Assembly (NCBI RefSeq): GCF_001704115.1
Contig: NZ_CP016895.1
Span: 2,852,001-2,916,000, forward strand
Reading direction: 5' to 3'
From: Acinetobacter larvae
GTDB lineage: Bacteria; Pseudomonadota; Gammaproteobacteria; Pseudomonadales; Moraxellaceae
Length of the DNA: 64,000 nt
This document shows positions 29,978-41,493 of this stretch, piece by piece (position 1 is the first letter of the stretch; each line of letters opens with the position of its first letter). The notes beneath the pieces were generated by a model. It made no database searches. It was not told the origin of the DNA and worked only from the letters and a program-made list of their open reading frames with translations. A program made the position numbers and the translations under genes.

Positions 29978-30817
29978 TTAACCCAGTTGCTTGGCTTGAT
30001 CACTTAATTCTTGTGCGAGGGCATGGCTACGTTTTTGTGCAGCCGCCAACGCAGCTTGAATGCTTTGTGAAATTTGCTCACGATCAAAAACATCAATGGC
30101 AGCCTGTGTTGTGCCATTGGGAGAGGTTACATTTTTTCGTAACTCAGCCGGACTACTGGCACTGGTAATCGCCATTTGTGCTGCTCCCAATGCGGTTTGC
30201 AACGTCAAGGTGGTGGCAACTTTTTCATCCAGACCAAGGTTTTTGCCTGCACGAATCATGCTTTCCATCATATAGAAAAAGTAAGCTGGACCAGAACCAG
30301 AAACCGCGGTCACTGCATCTAATTGCGCTTCTTCATTGACCCAAACGGTTAAACCCGTTGCTGCAAGCACCTGACTCGCCAATTGACGATCTTCGGCAAC
30401 AATATCTTCGGTAGCATACAAACCATGTGCACCCGTTTGTACCAAAGCTGGGGTATTGGGCATGACACGGACAATGCGCTCACTGCCAATGAGTGCCGCA
30501 ATGGTTGCAATTTCTGCACCAGCGACAATGGAAATAAATAACTTACCGTCACACAAGCCTTTAAATGGTTTTAAAACTTGGGCTAATACTTGTGGCTTTA
30601 CTGCCAACACCACAACATCAGCATCCTGAATCGCCTGTAGATTATCATCCGTGGTATTTACATCTTGCTGTTCTAATATTTTTCTTATTTTTTCAACAGG
30701 ATCTGCAACTGTAATTTTACTTGCAGGCAAACCTCGGCTTAATAAACCACCAATCAGTGCCTGCGCCATATTACCGCCACCGATAAAACAAATATTACAA
30801 TCTAAAGCCGCACTCAT
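29978..30817 (-). CDS. proC: Pyrroline-5-carboxylate reductase
   Basis: A 279-residue enzyme for the last step of proline synthesis, reducing 1-pyrroline-5-carboxylate with NAD(P)H. The Rossmann motif FIGGGNMAQALIGG is at the N-terminus, VRVMPNTPALV in the middle, and the family signature near AVSGSGPAYFF. Length is normal. It lies in the run accA-tilS-proC-yggT on the minus strand, 28 bases after tilS. Confidence 0.96.
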   Translation of the reverse strand: MSAALDCNICFIGGGNMAQALIGGLLSRGLPASKITVADPVEKIRKILEQQDVNTTDDNLQAIQDADVVVLAVKPQVLAQVLKPFKGLCDGKLFISIVAGAEIATIAALIGSERIVRVMPNTPALVQTGAHGLYATEDIVAEDRQLASQVLAATGLTVWVNEEAQLDAVTAVSGSGPAYFFYMMESMIRAGKNLGLDEKVATTLTLQTALGAAQMAITSASSPAELRKNVTSPNGTTQAAIDVFDREQISQSIQAALAAAQKRSHALAQELSDQAKQLG

Positions 30818-30845
30818 AAATGTTACTCAACCTTGAATTTGTTAT

Positions 30846-32198
30846 TCACTTTGACATCAAACTGGGTAGCCAACCGTTCTCCACACAATAGTCCGATTGC
30901 GCCAACCAAAATCCGTTGGGTGTAAAGACCCCAAGCATAACATTATCTCGCCACAAAATTTGTATAGTGTGACGCATCCACGGAAAAATATTTGCTTGTT
31001 GCAGTGCTTTCTTCAACGGCCAACGACCGACACGCCCATAGAGATGAATCTTCTCTCCACCTTGACGATACTGCAGTGTTAATGTTTCACCCAATAAGCT
31101 TGCGCTCAAGCCTTGCTGCGCATGAGCAATTTTAAATGATCCACTTTCTAACAGTAGTTCCTGACCCAGCTGACAAAGTATGGTCTGTGCGGTCAGCGGT
31201 TTTTTTGCACGTTGCGCCAGATACTTGCGCGCACTTAGTCGATATAAATGCGCTTGAAAACGCACATAATAAAACCCCTGACAATGCAAAGCCGCCTCGG
31301 CATCCGGTCGTGCGGCAATGACTTCAGTCTGTAAGCGTTGCACCATCGCCAATGCCGGACGATATACAGCATCACCACGCATCCATGTTGACAATAACTG
31401 CCGCTGCCGCGCTGCTGACAGCTGAGCAAGTCGATCTAAGTTTAACAACTCGGCATTGCCACAATGCGTCAAATCTTGCTGACAGACCTCGAACAGAATT
31501 TGTTGTGCGTCTTGCATCAAATAACTACTGCGACTGAGCGCATTTTGCATGTGCGGAAAACGTTGCGTCAGCACTGGCCATAACTCACGCCGACACCAAG
31601 CGCGATCATATTGGGTATCTAAATTGGTCGGATCATTGACATATTGCAGGTGTAATTGCCCGCCCCATTGCTCAATCTGTTGTCGTGATAAAGACAACAA
31701 TGGCCGCCAAATACAAAAATGCTCTCGGTATTGAATACTTGGCATCGCAGCCAAACCATCTACACCACTGCCGCTGAGTAGATTGAGCAATATGGTTTCT
31801 GCTTGATCTTGTTGATGATGCGCCAGTACCAAGATTTCATGCTGTAGCAAATGCTGTTGAAAGGCGCGATAACGTGCCTCCCGTGCTTGATTTTCTAAAT
31901 TACCCGCAGCGACATCTACTGCTTGGATCTGACAGTCAATTTGCCAATCTTGACAACACTGTTGCACCTGTTGCCCCCAACTTGAACTTGCTGCTTGCAA
32001 CTGGTGATCAATATAAATTGCGCGCACACGCTGTGGAAAAAGCTGAGCCAAAACAAAAAGCAGCAGCATAGAATCTATGCCGCCGCTACACCCCACTAAG
32101 AATTGACAATTTTCTGGGAGTCGAGTCGACTCGGCTAAGAGGCGAGCCCTAAATTGTTGCTGCCAAACTTCATCAAACGTTGATAACGTGCCTCGCAT
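30846..32198 (-). CDS. tilS: tRNA(Ile)-lysidine synthetase
   Basis: A 450-residue enzyme that converts C34 of the CAU-anticodon tRNA-Ile to lysidine. The PP-loop SGGIDSM lies near residue 35. The N-terminal ATPase is followed by the substrate-binding and C-terminal domains. The ATG at 32198 puts its start 64 bases inside accA; no later ATG precedes the PP-loop, so the overlap is probably real and suggests coupling to accA translation. Confidence 0.93.
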   Translation of the reverse strand: MRGTLSTFDEVWQQQFRARLLAESTRLPENCQFLVGCSGGIDSMLLLFVLAQLFPQRVRAIYIDHQLQAASSSWGQQVQQCCQDWQIDCQIQAVDVAAGNLENQAREARYRAFQQHLLQHEILVLAHHQQDQAETILLNLLSGSGVDGLAAMPSIQYREHFCIWRPLLSLSRQQIEQWGGQLHLQYVNDPTNLDTQYDRAWCRRELWPVLTQRFPHMQNALSRSSYLMQDAQQILFEVCQQDLTHCGNAELLNLDRLAQLSAARQRQLLSTWMRGDAVYRPALAMVQRLQTEVIAARPDAEAALHCQGFYYVRFQAHLYRLSARKYLAQRAKKPLTAQTILCQLGQELLLESGSFKIAHAQQGLSASLLGETLTLQYRQGGEKIHLYGRVGRWPLKKALQQANIFPWMRHTIQILWRDNVMLGVFTPNGFWLAQSDYCVENGWLPSLMSK

Positions 32199-32959
32199 CG
32201 TTGCTTTTCATCCATCGGTTGTAATTGCTCAAGTGATTGCTTCAAAACTTGTTTCAATTGTTGCATCACTTGTTCTGGATGAAGATGAGCACCCTCGCCT
32301 TCATCCACCACATAGTCAACTATACCGATTTTTTTCAGTTTATCAGCAGTTAGTGCCAATGCTTCACTGGCTTGTTCCGCTTTTTCTGCTGTTTTCCATA
32401 AAATAGAAGCGCAACCTTCTGGTGAGATTACCGAATAGATACTATGTGACAACATCACCACATGGTCAGCAACTGCAATCCCAATAGCACCACCAGAGCC
32501 ACCCTCACCCAATACCGTTGTGATAACAGGTACTTTTAAGCTCGACATCTGTGCCAAATTGACCGCAATCGCCTCAGCTTGACCACGTTCTTCTGCGCCC
32601 ACGCCAGGATAAGCCCCCATGGTATCGACAAAGGTAAAAATTGGCAGTTTAAAACGTTCTGCCATCGCAAATAAACGTTGCGATTTACGATAGCCTTCTG
32701 GATTACACATGCCAAAATTGTGCTGCAATTTCTCACGTGTACTACGTCCACGGTGTTGCCCAATGACCATGACCGGTTGACCATCAAAGCGCGCCAACCC
32801 ACCAATCATTGCACCATCATCACCATATAAGCGGTCGCCATGTAAGGCATCAAATTCAGTAAAAATTTCACCTACGTAATCCAAAAATTGCGGACGATCT
32901 GGGTGACGTGCAATTTGAACCGTTTTCCATGCTATAGATTGAGCAGCTTTATTTTTCAT
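32135..32959 (-). CDS. accA: Acetyl-CoA carboxylase carboxyltransferase alpha subunit, short form
   Basis: A 274-residue subunit that, with AccD, transfers carboxyl groups from biotin to acetyl-CoA. The core from [19 protein letters not shown] to RYQRLMKFG matches the family, including [10 protein letters not shown] and [14 protein letters not shown]. It lacks about 45 N-terminal residues present in E. coli AccA (319). This shorter form fits what I recall of Acinetobacter sequences and there is no upstream frame that would add them. First gene of the accA-tilS-proC-yggT run. Confidence 0.95.
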   Translation of the reverse strand: MKNKAAQSIAWKTVQIARHPDRPQFLDYVGEIFTEFDALHGDRLYGDDGAMIGGLARFDGQPVMVIGQHRGRSTREKLQHNFGMCNPEGYRKSQRLFAMAERFKLPIFTFVDTMGAYPGVGAEERGQAEAIAVNLAQMSSLKVPVITTVLGEGGSGGAIGIAVADHVVMLSHSIYSVISPEGCASILWKTAEKAEQASEALALTADKLKKIGIVDYVVDEGEGAHLHPEQVMQQLKQVLKQSLEQLQPMDEKQRCEARYQRLMKFGSNNLGLAS

Positions 32960-32994
32960 ATATCGATGATGATCCTTAAAATGACCAGTTGCTT

Positions 32995-34515
32995 TTAACT
33001 GATAAATTGTTCGGACTGGATAGTCAAATCAATATCCCAATGCTTCAATTGCACTTGCTCATCATGCAAGTCGGCAACCAATAAAGGCCATTGTTTCGCA
33101 TCTCCAGAAACACTGAGCTGCCATTGTTGCGCATCTAATACCGCTAATTCAATGGCAGGAAGCATCTCATCGCTACGACTATGATTGAGTGTGACTGAGA
33201 GTCGCAGCAATAAACAAAGCCATAAAAGTTTGCTAGCACCCACTTTTAACACCTCGGCTTTATCATCTTGGCGCAATTTACGTCGATGATGAGCGACCAA
33301 ATGTGACAAATAGTTTTGATCTATTTGTGAAAAACCGGGAATATCAGAATGCTGTAATAGGTAAGCCCCATGACGGTGATAACTACTATGACTAATGGCT
33401 AAACCAATCTCATGTAAATATGCAGCACGACGTAATAAATCCCGATCATCGGTATTAAAGCCTAGCTGCGGTGCAACATCATCAAACAGTTTTTGTGCGG
33501 TATCGACCACACGACGTGCCTGCCTCGGATCCGCCCCATAACGTCCTAACAAGGCTTGCACACTGCGGTCACGAACATCTTCATGCTGAAAACGTCCCAA
33601 TAAGTCATACATAACGCCTTCACGCAAGGCCCCATCAGAATATACCAGTTTATCGATCTGAAAGACCTCAAAAATGGCATATAAAATGGCCAAGCCTGCT
33701 GGCAATACAGCGCGGCGGTCTTCTTTTAAACCTTGGAAATCAATTTCAGCAACATGCTTAAACTTTAACAGCTTATCTTTTAATTTCTCTAAGCCTTCAC
33801 GGGTTAGATTTTCTTGTGCATCACTCCAGCCCATATTAATGGTTAATTGGCGGCAAGCTTTTATGGTACCACTTGAGCCCACCACGGTATCCCAACCTGC
33901 TGCTTTATAGGTATTGGCAATACCTGACAGTTCCTTACGTGCTGCAACCAAAGCTTTTTCAAAATTTTTACTGTTAATTTCACCATTAGCAAAGAACATT
34001 TGACTATAGGCAACACAACCCATTTGCTGCGATTCAGTATGGATCGGCTCAAACTCTTCACCAATAATCAACTCAGTCGACCCCCCACCGATATCGATGA
34101 CCAAGCGTCGACCACTATTGGCCAAGGTATGTGATACACCCAAATAAATTAACCGTGCTTCCTCACGTCCGGCAATGATTTCAATCGGCTTCGGTAATAT
34201 TTCTGCTGCACGTTGAATAAACTCGTGACCATTTTTTGCTTGTCTTAATGCATTGGTTGCCACAATTCTCAAACGATTTGGCTGTACTGAACTTAAACGC
34301 CCCACAAAGCGCGCTAAACATGCCAAACCGCGCTGCTGAGCAGCTTCTGTTAAATTTTTCTGTTCATCTAAACCAGCCGCCAATTGTACTTTTTCTGACA
34401 TCGACGCGACTTTTTTGACTTCGCCATGATCTACACGTGCAATCGCCAAATGAAAACTATTTGAACCCATATCGATTGCAGCTAACAGCTCATCATCAAT
34501 CAAGAAATCGGACAT
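32995..34515 (-). CDS. ppx: Exopolyphosphatase
   Basis: A 506-residue Ppx/GppA phosphatase. The actin-like ATPase-fold motifs are [18 protein letters not shown] at the N-terminus and [14 protein letters not shown] near residue 140. The C-terminal half has HD-like helices ([19 protein letters not shown]). It degrades inorganic polyphosphate and may act on pppGpp. No ppk gene is adjacent. A PhoB-type box lies about 105-120 bases upstream on the same strand. Confidence 0.93.
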   Translation of the reverse strand: MSDFLIDDELLAAIDMGSNSFHLAIARVDHGEVKKVASMSEKVQLAAGLDEQKNLTEAAQQRGLACLARFVGRLSSVQPNRLRIVATNALRQAKNGHEFIQRAAEILPKPIEIIAGREEARLIYLGVSHTLANSGRRLVIDIGGGSTELIIGEEFEPIHTESQQMGCVAYSQMFFANGEINSKNFEKALVAARKELSGIANTYKAAGWDTVVGSSGTIKACRQLTINMGWSDAQENLTREGLEKLKDKLLKFKHVAEIDFQGLKEDRRAVLPAGLAILYAIFEVFQIDKLVYSDGALREGVMYDLLGRFQHEDVRDRSVQALLGRYGADPRQARRVVDTAQKLFDDVAPQLGFNTDDRDLLRRAAYLHEIGLAISHSSYHRHGAYLLQHSDIPGFSQIDQNYLSHLVAHHRRKLRQDDKAEVLKVGASKLLWLCLLLRLSVTLNHSRSDEMLPAIELAVLDAQQWQLSVSGDAKQWPLLVADLHDEQVQLKHWDIDLTIQSEQFIS

Positions 34516-34616
34516 TATTTATAAAAACTCATGCGAAATTTCGCCTAGATTAATTCACCTACCCGTATTTTAAAAGCCCTTTATACTGGCATTTTGCAAC
34601 CATTTTTATTTTAATT

Positions 34617-34638
34617 CTTTATGACATTTTTATGACAG
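34617..34638 (-). promoter_or_regulatory. Pho box upstream of ppx
   Basis: Minus strand: CTGTCATAAAA then ATGTCATAAAG, two 11-bp direct repeats that match the PhoB consensus CTGTCAT-4-CTGTCAT with one mismatch in the heptamers. The orientation is toward ppx, and A+T-rich -10 candidates (for example TAAAAT at 34608-34613) follow. This is a good candidate for phosphate control of ppx. Confidence 0.7.
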
Positions 34639-34804
34639 CTACGCAAAGATACAGCTCCCCGATTGGCTTAATCGCGAGCATCAATTGGACAAAAAGGCCG
34701 ATTTCACATAAAAATCTATAACGATCACTACATAGTACAAGATGACTGTGTAATACTTAACGTCATTGCATTTCGTTCATCTTAAGAATATTGGAGCAAC
34801 ATCA

Positions 34805-35131
34805 ATGTCAAATAACATCGTCAACACCACAGACAGCAACTTTGAAAGCGACGTTTTAAAATCAGAAGTGCCTGTTCTTGTTGATTTTTGGGCGGGCTGG
34901 TGCGCGCCATGTAAAGCCATTGCCCCTGTCTTAGAAGTTCTTGCAGACGAATATGACGGTAAAGTCAAAATTGTAAAAGTTGACGTCACTACCTGCGAAA
35001 ACGTCGCTCAGAACTATAACATCCGCAATATTCCAGCATTGCTCATGTTTAAAAATGGTGAAGTTGTTGCACAGCAAGTTGGTGCTGCGCCTAAATCTAA
35101 ACTCGCTGCTTTTATCGACGAAAATATCTAA
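34805..35131 (+). CDS. trxA: Thioredoxin with WCAPC active site
   Basis: A 108-residue single-domain thioredoxin. The active site is WCAPC rather than the usual WCGPC, and the cis-proline is in RNIPALLMF. It reduces cytoplasmic disulfides. ATG 34805 has GGAG eight bases upstream; the frame extends to 34766 without a site. rho follows downstream, the same neighbour as in E. coli. The divergent neighbour is ppx. Confidence 0.95.
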   Translation: MSNNIVNTTDSNFESDVLKSEVPVLVDFWAGWCAPCKAIAPVLEVLADEYDGKVKIVKVDVTTCENVAQNYNIRNIPALLMFKNGEVVAQQVGAAPKSKLAAFIDENI

Positions 35132-35170
35132 TTGATCTTTTTTGCTCAAAAAGCAAGCTAAAATAGAACC

Positions 35171-35201
35171 TGCGCTATGATTTCTTCGTATTTATAGCGC
35201 A
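35171..35201 (+). terminator. Hairpin after trxA, probable terminator or attenuator
   Basis: TGCGCTAT (35171-35178) pairs with ATAGCGCA (35194-35201) across a 15-nt loop; TTTC follows. It lies 40 bases after the trxA stop in the long trxA-rho spacer. Confidence 0.45.
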
Positions 35202-35262
35202 TTTCATTGCAGTTAAAATTGACAAATATAATCGACTCACTTATATTGCTTGAGCAAGAGAT

Positions 35263-35352
35263 ATGAAGATCTTTTACTCATATGTCTTAGAGAACACAAA
35301 ACATAAAATCGCCGCTCGGCAACAGGAATTGTTTCATACATTTTCTCCTTGA
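35263..35352 (+). CDS. Possible 29-residue leader peptide before rho
   Basis: A short complete frame (MKIFYSYVLENTKHK..., 29 residues) within the 356-base trxA-rho spacer, ending 135 bases before rho. E. coli rho has a leader with a short peptide gene and is autoregulated by attenuation, which makes a leader plausible here. There is no sequence resemblance to RhoL and the ribosome-binding site (AAGAG two bases before the ATG) is poorly placed. The rest of the spacer shows nothing recognisable. Low confidence. Confidence 0.2.
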   Translation: MKIFYSYVLENTKHKIAARQQELFHTFSP

Positions 35353-35487
35353 ACTTACCTACTGGATTTTGAGATATCGCGCTGTGCTTTGCACTATGCG
35401 GAGCTCATGTCTTGCAACGCAGGCGATTTTTGACCTCTTTATCTATACTCGTGTAGCACACACACCCTATTATCTATCTGATCATTT

Positions 35488-36756
35488 ATGAACTTAACTG
35501 AACTCAAGAAAAAACCTATCGGCGAACTCATTAAAATTGCTGAGTTTATGGGCCTTGAAGGAATGGCGCGTAACCGTAAGCAAGACATTATTTTTGCCAT
35601 CTTAAAACGCCATGCAATGAATGGTGAAGAGATTTTCGGGGATGGTGTTCTTGAAATTCTCTCGGATGGTTTTGGCTTCTTACGTTCCGCAGCGGGCTCT
35701 TACCTTGCTGGACCTGACGATATCTATGTGAGTCCGTCACAAATTCGTCGCTTTAATCTACGTACAGGCGATACCATTACCGGCACTATTCGCCCACCGA
35801 AAGAAGGCGAACGTTATTTTGCACTGCTCAAAGTCAATCAAATTAACTACGACACACCAGAAAACTCACGCAACAAAATCCTCTTCGAAAACCTGACCCC
35901 GCTCTTCCCAACCGAACAATTGGTCATGGAACTTGGTAATGGTTCAAGTGAAGATTTAACCGCGCGTGTAGTCGATCTGGTTGCCCCAATTGGTAAAGGT
36001 CAACGTTCTATCATCGTTGCCCCTCCGAAAGCGGGTAAAACCATGCTATTGCAGAACATTGCACAGTCTATTGTTCGCAATAATCCCGAAGTCTTCTTAA
36101 TCGTTCTGCTCATCGATGAACGTCCAGAAGAAGTTACCGAAATGGAACGTACTGTTCGTGGTGAAGTGGTTGCGTCTACCTTTGATGAATCACCAGCACG
36201 TCACGTCCAAGTCGCAGAAATGGTCATTGAAAAAGCCAAACGTTTGGTTGAACACAAAAAAGATGTCGTTATCTTACTTGACTCAATCACCCGTTTAGCC
36301 CGTGCATACAACACCGTCATTCCATCCTCAGGTAAAGTACTGACCGGTGGTGTGGATGCGCATGCCTTAGAGCGTCCGAAACGTTTCTTTGGTGCAGCAC
36401 GTAATATCGAAGAAGGTGGTTCACTAACCATCATCTCAACTGCACTGATTGAAACAGGCAGTAAGATGGATGATGTGATCTATGAAGAATTCAAAGGTAC
36501 AGGCAACCAAGAAATCACACTAGATCGCCGTATTGCTGAAAAACGTGTCTTCCCAGCGATGAATATCAAGAAATCTGGTACGCGTCGTGAAGAACGTCTA
36601 ATGGATGAAGATAACCTACGTAAAGTCTGGATTTTACGTAAACTTCTTCACCCAATGGATGAATTGGCTGCAATGGAATTCTTACTCGACCGTATGAAAG
36701 AAACCAAAACCAACGATGATTTCTTTGATCAAATGAAGCGTAAAGCAGCAAATTAA
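35488..36756 (+). CDS. rho: Transcription termination factor Rho
   Basis: A 422-residue hexameric RNA helicase. The N-terminal Rho domain ([15 protein letters not shown]) and the cold-shock-like RNA-binding part (SDGFGFLRS) are followed by the ATPase with Walker [11 protein letters not shown] near residue 178 and the segment [13 protein letters not shown]. Length matches E. coli Rho (419). A strong rho-independent terminator follows. The long 5' spacer would allow autoregulation. Confidence 0.98.
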   Translation: MNLTELKKKPIGELIKIAEFMGLEGMARNRKQDIIFAILKRHAMNGEEIFGDGVLEILSDGFGFLRSAAGSYLAGPDDIYVSPSQIRRFNLRTGDTITGTIRPPKEGERYFALLKVNQINYDTPENSRNKILFENLTPLFPTEQLVMELGNGSSEDLTARVVDLVAPIGKGQRSIIVAPPKAGKTMLLQNIAQSIVRNNPEVFLIVLLIDERPEEVTEMERTVRGEVVASTFDESPARHVQVAEMVIEKAKRLVEHKKDVVILLDSITRLARAYNTVIPSSGKVLTGGVDAHALERPKRFFGAARNIEEGGSLTIISTALIETGSKMDDVIYEEFKGTGNQEITLDRRIAEKRVFPAMNIKKSGTRREERLMDEDNLRKVWILRKLLHPMDELAAMEFLLDRMKETKTNDDFFDQMKRKAAN

Positions 36757-36773
36757 AGCGCTTTATTCGTAAG

Positions 36774-36796
36774 GCCCTCAAAATGAGGGCTTTTTT
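36774..36796 (+). terminator. rho terminator
   Basis: Stem GCCCTCA/TGAGGGC (36774-36780 and 36784-36790), loop AAA, followed by six T. Confidence 0.92.
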
Positions 36797-37137
36797 ATTG
36801 GTTGACATTTTTTACATATGTTCACAATGAATCGGATTAAATGTTAATTTTAGAAAAATATTTTTGTGAATTATGTATTTACAATTTTTTTCTCTTGCAA
36901 TTTAATAGCTTACGCTTAGACAACCAATGCTTTTCACCATGTTAATTGTTATTTTCTGTTAATAAAAATTCTTTTTTTTATTTAAATAGTAGAAATTAAG
37001 ATTTGCCAATGATAGCATATCCACAGACCAGTTAGCCTGCTCCATGCGTTGTTAACCTATCAAGCGTTAGGAAAAATAAGAGCACAAAACAGACTAATTT
37101 GGGTTTTTTAATCTCTATTTTTTACGAGAGTGATGCC
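36797..37137 (+). other. A+T-rich spacer before the Ala-rich lipoprotein
   Basis: About 340 bases, strongly A+T-rich with T- and A-tracts (for example around 36960-36990). I see no gene. The tracts could form an UP-element-like promoter region for the downstream lipoprotein. Confidence 0.35.
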
Positions 37138-37389
37138 ATGTTATTCAAAAAAATCGCTATTGCTGCTGCAGTTGCCACTACTTTAGCTTTTGTTGGTTGT
37201 ACTGATAAAAAAGCTGCTACTGATACAGAATCTGCTGCTGCATCTTCAGTTGCTGCTGCTTCTGAAGTTCAAGCTGCTTCTGACGCTACAACTGTAGAAG
37301 TTGCTTCTCAAGCAGCTGCTACAAACGAAGTTGCTGCTTCAGCTGCTGACAATGCTCCAGTTGTTGATCAACCAGAAGCATCTAAATAA
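37138..37389 (+). CDS. Small Ala-rich lipoprotein with C-terminal lysine
   Basis: An 83-residue lipoprotein. The signal peptide MLFKKIAIAAAVATTLAFVGC ends in the lipobox FVGC, with cysteine at residue 21 (given here in halves: MLFKKIAIAAAV and ATTLAFVGC). The mature 63 residues are almost only Ala, Ser, Val, Thr, Glu and Asp, and the last residue is Lys. Alanine is nearly always encoded by GCT, a bias typical of highly expressed genes. GAGAG lies nine bases before ATG 37138. Its size, abundance signs and C-terminal Lys recall Braun's lipoprotein, without sequence homology that I can see. Confidence 0.85.
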   Translation: MLFKKIAIAAAVATTLAFVGCTDKKAATDTESAAASSVAAASEVQAASDATTVEVASQAAATNEVAASAADNAPVVDQPEASK

Positions 37390-37391
37390 TA

Positions 37392-37443
37392 AATAACCTT
37401 TTCGGTTATTAAAAAAGAGAGAACCTAACGGTTCTCTCTTTTT
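37392..37443 (+). terminator. Tandem hairpins ending the lipoprotein transcript
   Basis: A first stem AATAACC/GGTTATT (37392-37398 and 37404-37410) is followed by a stronger one, AAAAGAGAGAACC/GGTTCTCTCTTTT (37413-37425 and 37430-37442), loop TAAC, with a T-run. Confidence 0.85.
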
Positions 37444-37454
37444 ATGCCTACTTT

Positions 37455-37496
37455 TGATGCTGCTTATGACTCATCTGATGCTGCTTATGACTCATC
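37455..37496. repeat. Perfect 21-bp tandem duplication
   Basis: Two identical 21-bp units (37455-37475 and 37476-37496), each beginning TGATGCTGCTTATGACTC. They lie just past the terminator of the lipoprotein gene and before the ihfA terminator. A 46-codon frame across them (37444-37584) lacks a ribosome-binding site. Confidence 0.95.
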
Positions 37497-37591
37497 CAAG
37501 AGAAACATCCTTTCATCAAGCCCTCTGATGAGGCTATTCGCAACATGCAATCTTTCCAATCAGATTGCCAAACCACTTTGCTAATGCACAC

Positions 37592-37620
37592 AAAAAACCC
37601 CGAATATCAAATATCCGGGG
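37592..37620 (-). terminator. Terminator of pheS-pheT-ihfA
   Basis: Minus strand stem CCCCGGATAT/ATATTCGGGG with one mismatch, loop TTG, followed by six T (plus-strand A-run 37592-37597). It lies 28 bases after the ihfA stop. Confidence 0.9.
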
Positions 37621-37647
37621 CAATAGCGTATGTCATTAAAGCATGAA

Positions 37648-37947
37648 TTAATTCTGTTCGAGCTCTGTACCTACACGCTGTCTAAATTTTTGACCAGCAC
37701 GGAAGGTCACAACACGACGAGCTGAAATTGGAATTTCCTCTCCAGTCTTCGGGTTTCGCCCTGGGCGCTGGCGCTTATCGCGTAATTCAAAATTACCAAA
37801 GCCAGAAAGCTTTACTTGCTCGCCCGAAATTAATGCTTGGCTGATTTCATCAAAAAATAACTCAACCATTTGTTTGGCTTCACGGCGATTTAAGCTCGTA
37901 AGCTCACTTAAATGATCAGCCATTTCTGCTTTTGTTAATGCTGTCAT
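37648..37947 (-). CDS. ihfA: Integration host factor alpha subunit
   Basis: A 99-residue DNA-bending protein of the HU/IHF family, with the arm [12 protein letters not shown] containing the intercalating proline and the typical [14 protein letters not shown]. It pairs with IHF-beta (not in this window). Its start overlaps the pheT stop by four bases, so translation is coupled. This pheST-ihfA order is the same as in E. coli. Confidence 0.97.
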   Translation of the reverse strand: MTALTKAEMADHLSELTSLNRREAKQMVELFFDEISQALISGEQVKLSGFGNFELRDKRQRPGRNPKTGEEIPISARRVVTFRAGQKFRQRVGTELEQN

Positions 37948-40325
37948 GAGGCCCTCAATGTCGCTTGGTAAGTGTTTTGCAACACTTCAATAATATGGTC
38001 TATTCCCGTTTTAATTTCAGCATCTTCAAGCGTACGACTTGGATGTTGCCACAACAGTGCAAACGCAAGAGAGCGTTTACCTGCTTCAACCCCCTGACCT
38101 GTGTACACATCGAACAACCAAGTAGACTGAAGTAACTCACCACCGGTATTTTCGATAAGTCGCTGAATTTCACTGACATTAATCTTATCATTAATTAAAA
38201 GGGCGATATCACGTCTTATAGAGGGAAAACGTGATAATTCTGTAAAATTAGATACATAAGTTTGCAAAACAGCCTGTTGCGACAGTTCTGCGACCCATGT
38301 AGCGCCTAAATCTAAAGCATCTTCCAAACTTGGATGTAAACGACCTAAATAACCAATCTTTTTGCCATCAACAATAATGTCCGCAGACTGGCCAGGATGT
38401 AGCCAAGCATGTTGTGATACTTGATATTCAGCTGTAATACGTGCAGATGCTAAGACAGCTTCAACATCACCTTTGAGGTCATAAAAGTCCATCGCTTGAG
38501 CAGCGTTTAGCCAAGACTCAGCATGACGATTCCCCACGGCAATCAATGCCAAAGTCGGCACTTGTTTGAGATCTTTGATGCTAGCAGCATTTTCATAATC
38601 AAAACGCAAGCCCAACTCAAAGAAACGTACACGTGCTTGTTGACGATTGAGATTATATTGCACACATGGAATTAAGCTGGTCAGTAGACTAGAACGCATG
38701 ACCGCTAAATCACTTGAGATAGGATTTGCCAATTTCAAAGGCTGACCATTGGGATTAAATTGTTGTTCCAATTTGGCATCGACAAAACTAAAGCTAATCG
38801 CTTCTTGATAGCCCAAGCTCACCAAGCTTTGACGTAATTGCTCCACTTCAAATTGATCTGCATGTTCTTGTAAATGAACAGACATCTGTGGCAAAGCAAT
38901 CTGTATATGATCATAACCATCAATACGAGCAATTTCTTCGACTAGATCTTGATAAATACTAAGATCATAACGATAAGATGGCGGTGTAACCAACCATTGC
39001 CCTTGGCTAGGCTGACTCACGATACAGCCCAAACCCTGTAAGGACTGTTCAATCACTGCTGGCGCAATGTGATAGCCCAATAGTTGGTCGACATGCTGCT
39101 GCGTTAAGCTGATTTGTTCACGTTGCGGCAATAAAGCTGCTTGTTCATGGCAACTGATTGGACCGAACTCGCCGCCAGCCAATTGTTGAATCAACTGCGA
39201 TGCACGCTGCATTGCCAAGAATGGCAGCTCAAAGTCCACACCACGCTCATAGCGCTGTGATGCATCGGTATGCAAGCCATAGCGACGTGCACGATTGGCA
39301 ATTGCCAAAGGCGCAAAGAATGCAGACTCTAAAAAGATATCTGTCGTTTGCTCAGATACCGCTGAGCTTGCACCCCCCATAATACCCGCCATTGCCAAAA
39401 CTTTTTCTTGGTCGGCAATCACCATGACGTCTTCAGCGAGCGTCACTTCCTGATCATTCAGCAATAGCAAGCTTTCGCCAGCTTTGGCTTGACGAACTTG
39501 GATTGGGGCTACAATTTTTGCCGCATCAAACGCATGCAGTGGCTGTCCCAACTCAATGAGCACATAGTTGGTAATATCAACCAAAATGCTGTGCTGGCGG
39601 ATACCTGAGCGCGCTAAAGCTTGCTCCATCCATAAAGGGGTTGCTGCCTGCGTATTAACATTTCGAATGAAACGCCCTAAATAACGTGGACAGCCTGCAC
39701 TGTTGAGCTCAATCTCAAGCTGCTGAGTGATATCTGCTGCCACATCTTCTATCACGGGTGGTGTAACAGTTAAATCATTACGTACTGCGATCTCACGCGC
39801 AATACCGCGAATACTAAAACAATCTCCGCGGTTCGGTGTAATGCTAATATCAATAACATGATCATCGAGTTGTAAATACTGACGAATATCTTGCCCAATT
39901 GGGGCATCGGCAGGCAATTCCAGCAAACCATCGATTTTATCTTCAAGATCAATCTCTGAGGCCCCACACAACATCCCGTGTGATTCAATTCCTCGCAATT
40001 TACCTTTTTTGATTTTGAAATCACCCGGTAATACAGCACCCACTTTTGCCACAGGTGCTTTCATGCCCACACGGACATTCGGTGCGCCACAAACGATCTG
40101 TAGTGCTTGCTCTTCACCCACATTGACAGTGGTGACGCGTAAACGATCAGCATCAGGATGCTGTTCTACAGTGATCACCTCTCCCACAACCACGCCGCTA
40201 AACGGTTTTGCAGCGGGTTTAAGTTCATCGACCTCTAAGCCCAACATGGTCAATTGATCTGAAAGTGTTGCACTATCGACCACAGGATTGACCCAAGTGC
40301 GCAACCAATTTTCGCTAATTTTCAT
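37944..40325 (-). CDS. pheT: Phenylalanyl-tRNA synthetase beta subunit
   Basis: A 793-residue subunit of the (alpha-beta)2 enzyme. It has an N-terminal tRNA-binding OB fold ([20 protein letters not shown]), B3/4 editing and B5 domains ([20 protein letters not shown]), and a C-terminal anticodon-binding ferredoxin-like domain ([11 protein letters not shown]). Length matches E. coli (795). It lies 31 bases after pheS and overlaps ihfA by four bases. Confidence 0.98.
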   Translation of the reverse strand: MKISENWLRTWVNPVVDSATLSDQLTMLGLEVDELKPAAKPFSGVVVGEVITVEQHPDADRLRVTTVNVGEEQALQIVCGAPNVRVGMKAPVAKVGAVLPGDFKIKKGKLRGIESHGMLCGASEIDLEDKIDGLLELPADAPIGQDIRQYLQLDDHVIDISITPNRGDCFSIRGIAREIAVRNDLTVTPPVIEDVAADITQQLEIELNSAGCPRYLGRFIRNVNTQAATPLWMEQALARSGIRQHSILVDITNYVLIELGQPLHAFDAAKIVAPIQVRQAKAGESLLLLNDQEVTLAEDVMVIADQEKVLAMAGIMGGASSAVSEQTTDIFLESAFFAPLAIANRARRYGLHTDASQRYERGVDFELPFLAMQRASQLIQQLAGGEFGPISCHEQAALLPQREQISLTQQHVDQLLGYHIAPAVIEQSLQGLGCIVSQPSQGQWLVTPPSYRYDLSIYQDLVEEIARIDGYDHIQIALPQMSVHLQEHADQFEVEQLRQSLVSLGYQEAISFSFVDAKLEQQFNPNGQPLKLANPISSDLAVMRSSLLTSLIPCVQYNLNRQQARVRFFELGLRFDYENAASIKDLKQVPTLALIAVGNRHAESWLNAAQAMDFYDLKGDVEAVLASARITAEYQVSQHAWLHPGQSADIIVDGKKIGYLGRLHPSLEDALDLGATWVAELSQQAVLQTYVSNFTELSRFPSIRRDIALLINDKINVSEIQRLIENTGGELLQSTWLFDVYTGQGVEAGKRSLAFALLWQHPSRTLEDAEIKTGIDHIIEVLQNTYQATLRAS

Positions 40326-40356
40326 CTCTTTAAAACCTTAATATTGATTAATCTTT

Positions 40357-41358
<1,002 letters not shown>

Positions 41359-41493
41359 TTAAATTAATTTGATTTAACCCGCTATTCTAACAGTTTTTAT
41401 GCAATTGAATGAAGCATCATAGACAAGAAAAACTAATCAGCGTTATGATGGCAAAATCGTTTAAAATCTATGCGTCTAGCGTGAGATTGGGTT

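Noticed and set aside
37444..37584. 46-codon frame covering the 21-bp repeat
   Set aside because: It starts inside the terminator T-run with no ribosome-binding site; the repeat alone explains its open length.
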